Of a DNA stretch of 6,568 nucleotides, positions 4,629 through 6,568 are shown one piece after another (positions within the stretch are counted from its first letter, which is position 1; every line of letters starts with the position of its first letter). Source of the DNA: an uncultured Rhodospirillales bacterium (GTDB lineage Bacteria; Pseudomonadota; Alphaproteobacteria; Acetobacterales; Acetobacteraceae); the NCBI GenBank assembly GCA_903932545.1, contig CAIZGT010000728.1, positions 1 through 6,568 of the forward strand. Reading direction: 5' to 3'. Below the pieces are notes generated by a model. It searched no databases. It was not told the DNA's origin and saw only the letters and a program-made list of their open reading frames with translations. The translations under genes were made by a program, and so were the position numbers.

Positions 4629-6053
4629 ATGATCACGAGACAGTCACGTTTTGCAGCGCTCGCCCAGCACACGCTGCGCCTGGGCTTGGCCGCAGCGCTG
4701 GCGGGGTGCTCGATGTTGTCCTCCGCGCCAGATGTGCCTTTGGGCCAAGAGGGCAATGTTACCGGATTTCTGGGCGTGGCGGTGGCAGATGAGCCGCAAG
4801 CGGCGATCATCGGCAAGCGCATTTTGTCCTCCGGGGGCAATGCCGCCGATGCGGCGGCTGCGATGGGGTTTGCCCTCGCGGTCACGCTGCCCTCGCGCGC
4901 TTCGCTCGGCGCGGGTGGCGCGTGTTTGGCGTTTGATCCCTCGCGCTCCGGCCCTGGCCTTGGCCTGCCGGAAGCCCTGCTGTTCGATCCGATTGCGCCG
5001 TCCAACCCCGGTCGCGCTGACCGTCCGGCTTCGGTACCGATGCTTGCGCGCGGCATGCTTGCGCTTCAGGCGCGCTATGGCGTGTTGCAGGCCGCTGCGA
5101 TTGTCTCACCCGCTGAGCAATTGGCGCGTTTTGGCGCGACTGTCTCGCGTGCGATGCGCAGCGATCTTGAGGTTGTGGCAGGGCCATTGGCCGGCGATCC
5201 GGCGGTGCGTTCTAGCTTCTATGCCGGCGGCCAACCGCTCGCCGAGGGTGCGCGGATGCTGCAGCCGGAACTTGCCTCTACCTTATCGCAGTTGCGGGTG
5301 ATGGGCGTGGGCGATCTCTATCAGGGACAGTTGGCGCATGCGCTGGAGGCATCGATGGCCACAGCTGGCGGCGGCGTCAGCTTGAGCGATCTGCGCAATG
5401 CGGTGCCGCGCTTCACCTCGGCCTGGATCGAGCCCGCCGCTGGTGAAGATCAACTGGCGTTCTTGCCCGCCACTGAGCGTGGCGCGGCCCCCATGGCGGC
5501 GGCGTTGCATTCGTTGATTGATTCTCCAAAAGACCCAGCAACCGCGCAGCGCCGGGCCTTGGCCGTGGCGGCGGTGGCGCGGCAGGGTGATCCGACGAAT
5601 GCGAACCTGATACGCGCCGATTTGCCTGCGGCAACCCCCGGCCCACTGCCTGCTTCCACCACCTTCGCGGTGCTTGATCGCAAGGGTGGCGCGGTGATTT
5701 GTGGGGTGAGCATGGGCAATCTGTTCGGCACTGGCCGCATGGCGCAAGGCACTGGCATTCTGCTGGCCGCATCGCCCGCCCGCACCCCGGCGCCGTTGCT
5801 GGCAATGGCGATGCAGGTCAACCGTGTCAACAAAGCCTTCCATGCAATGGCGGCGGGGTCCGGCCAGGAAGCAGCGCCGATCGCGGCGGCACTGGGGCTG
5901 ATGGCTGGCTTGGCCGGGCAATTGCCGGTCCAGACCCCGGAACCGGGTCGGGTGACGGCAGTGGCCTGCCCGGATTATCTACCCGGTTCTGATCGCTCCT
6001 GCCGCTGGTCCACGGATGCGCGCGGCTTTGGCTTTGCTGCCACCGGCGAATAA
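4629..6053 (+). CDS. Gamma-glutamyltranspeptidase-fold lipoprotein, divergent and probably not a classical GGT
   Basis: Predicted lipoprotein of 474 residues, lipobox L24-A25-G26-C27, assigned to the GGT (Ntn-hydrolase) family. Matches include GKRILSSGGNAADAAAAMGFALAV at 62-85, LGAGGACLAFD at 93-103, FYAGGQPLAEG...LQPELASTL at 197-219, GDLYQGQLAHAL at 228-239 and GGGVSLSDLRN at 247-257. The small-subunit region begins at S343-T344-T345 (TTFAVLDRKGGAV), then FGTG at 366-369 and GILL at 376-379. T344 aligns with the autoprocessing nucleophile. Compared with E. coli GGT, the glutamate-binding Arg of the FRE(M/T)AP motif is Asp (LFDPIAP, 118-124). The Asn of TLN is Gly, the MDDF segment is absent, and PLSSMSP reads PLLAMAM (389-394). 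PGTVAG and PPSSGG are also not recognisable. It is shorter than the usual 540-580 residues. A Cys pair, C447 and C458, lies in the C-terminal tail. The start at 4629 is chosen for its GGGAG site and standard signal peptide; 4593 is the alternative. An aminotransferase follows after 6 bp. Confidence 0.82.
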   Translation: MITRQSRFAALAQHTLRLGLAAALAGCSMLSSAPDVPLGQEGNVTGFLGVAVADEPQAAIIGKRILSSGGNAADAAAAMGFALAVTLPSRASLGAGGACLAFDPSRSGPGLGLPEALLFDPIAPSNPGRADRPASVPMLARGMLALQARYGVLQAAAIVSPAEQLARFGATVSRAMRSDLEVVAGPLAGDPAVRSSFYAGGQPLAEGARMLQPELASTLSQLRVMGVGDLYQGQLAHALEASMATAGGGVSLSDLRNAVPRFTSAWIEPAAGEDQLAFLPATERGAAPMAAALHSLIDSPKDPATAQRRALAVAAVARQGDPTNANLIRADLPAATPGPLPASTTFAVLDRKGGAVICGVSMGNLFGTGRMAQGTGILLAASPARTPAPLLAMAMQVNRVNKAFHAMAAGSGQEAAPIAAALGLMAGLAGQLPVQTPEPGRVTAVACPDYLPGSDRSCRWSTDARGFGFAATGE

Positions 6054-6059
6054 TCCGCG

Positions 6060-6568
6060 ATGAGCCTCAAAATCGGGCGTGGTGCCAACGCACCGGCGTT
6101 TCTGGTGATGGACGTCATCACTGCGGCCAATACCCGCCAGGCGGCCCTCCCTTGGGGGGCTGATAAGATCATCCGCCTCGAAGTCGGCCAGCCTGGCACT
6201 GGCGCACCCCAAGGTGCTGTGACCGCCTGCCAAGCGGCACTCGCTGACCGGCTGCCGATGGGCTACACCGAAGCCCTCGGTCGCCCGTCCCTGCGCGCCC
6301 GTATCGCGCAGCATTATCGCGATTGGTATGGGCAGATCATTGAGCCCGGCCGGATTGCGGTGACGATGGGAGCGTCTGGCGGCTTTCCGTTGGCATTCCT
6401 TGCGTGTTTTAACCCCGGCGACCGCGTGGCGATGGCGGCACCGTTCTACCCGCCGTATGTCAATATTTTGCAATCGCTCGGCATGGTGCCGGTGATGCTC
6501 GAAGCGGGGCCAGAAACCCGCTACCAGCCCTCCATCGCCATGCTGGAGGCGCTGCCAGACAAGCCGGA
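6060..6568 (+). CDS. PLP-dependent class I/II aminotransferase, N-terminal part (runs off right edge)
   Basis: An open frame starts at the ATG at 6060 (MSLKIGRGANAPAFLVMDV) and continues without stop through 169 codons to the window end. It shows the fold-type I aminotransferase pattern. IIRLEVGQPGTGAP at 37-50 is the N-terminal substrate-side loop. MGYTEALGRPSLRARIAQHY at 67-86 is the classic GYTxxxGxxxLRxxIAxxY segment. VTMGASGGFPLAFLACFNPGDRV at 101-123 holds the PLP-phosphate loop, G104-A105-S106-G107-G108. MAAPFYPPYVNIL at 125-137 matches the P-x-YPxY motif. The Schiff-base lysine and C-terminal domain lie outside the window, so substrate is unknown. Family members use glutamate or aspartate as amino donors. 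The gene begins 6 bp after the stop of the GGT-like gene, which implies co-transcription. No strong ribosome-binding site is visible, so translational coupling is possible. Confidence 0.88.
   Translation, partial: MSLKIGRGANAPAFLVMDVITAANTRQAALPWGADKIIRLEVGQPGTGAPQGAVTACQAALADRLPMGYTEALGRPSLRARIAQHYRDWYGQIIEPGRIAVTMGASGGFPLAFLACFNPGDRVAMAAPFYPPYVNILQSLGMVPVMLEAGPETRYQPSIAMLEALPDKP

Noticed and set aside
4328..5056. 242-codon minus-strand open frame across the divergent region
   Set aside because: It overlaps both the DsbA-family and the GGT-like genes in shadow frames and shows no domain.
5283..5921. 212-codon minus-strand open frame inside the GGT-like gene
   Set aside because: It is His/Arg/Gln-rich with no recognisable motif and lies opposite a clearly recognisable gene.
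1..6568. CRISPR array, tRNA/rRNA, insertion sequence or toxin-antitoxin pair
   Set aside because: I looked on both strands and saw no direct-repeat array, no cloverleaf-like sequence, no transposase motif and no small tandem gene pair of that kind.

Overview
The window is ordinary-looking, gene-dense, GC-rich chromosomal DNA from a Gram-negative bacterium. Three predicted lipoproteins or exported proteins with LAxC lipoboxes or signal peptides, a SPOR-domain murein enzyme, a glycine-zipper outer-membrane lipoprotein and an LPS-type ABC exporter all point to a diderm. The protein style (Ala/Arg/Pro-rich, SLT+SPOR fusion, SlyB-like lipoprotein, CoA-transferase start) suggests an alphaproteobacterium, possibly Acetobacteraceae/Rhodospirillales. 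That placement is an inference from general resemblance, not from a marker gene. I see no rRNA, tRNA, CRISPR, insertion sequence or phage gene.

Layout, left to right. (1) Minus strand: the first 19 codons of a probable 3-oxoacid CoA-transferase subunit A at the left edge (1-59), preceded on the same strand by a lytic transglycosylase lipoprotein with a C-terminal SPOR domain (139-1284). (2) A roughly 270-bp divergent intergenic region (1285-1553) with a few small inverted repeats. (3) Plus strand: a SlyB-type glycine-zipper lipoprotein (1554-2036), then an ABC-2 permease and its ATPase (2136-2990 and 2994-3740), a two-gene exporter of the O-antigen/capsule/teichoic-acid type with no glycosyltransferases beside it. 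(4) Minus strand, convergent with the ATPase across only 25 bp: a secreted DsbA-family thiol oxidoreductase with a CPYC site (3766-4551). (5) Divergent from it across 77 bp: a lipoprotein version of gamma-glutamyltranspeptidase that has lost most canonical substrate-binding residues (4629-6053), followed after 6 bp by a PLP-dependent class I/II aminotransferase that runs off the right edge (6060-6568).

Most genes concern the cell envelope: peptidoglycan cleavage, an outer-membrane lipoprotein, glycan export, periplasmic disulfide chemistry and an anchored GGT-fold protein. The flanking CoA-transferase and aminotransferase are metabolic. I found no convincing new multi-gene system. The item most worth following up is the degenerate GGT-fold lipoprotein: it keeps a Thr-Thr at the autoprocessing position but appears to lack the glutamate-binding Arg, Asn, Asp and Ser-Ser residues, and it sits divergent from the thiol oxidoreductase and in tandem with the aminotransferase.
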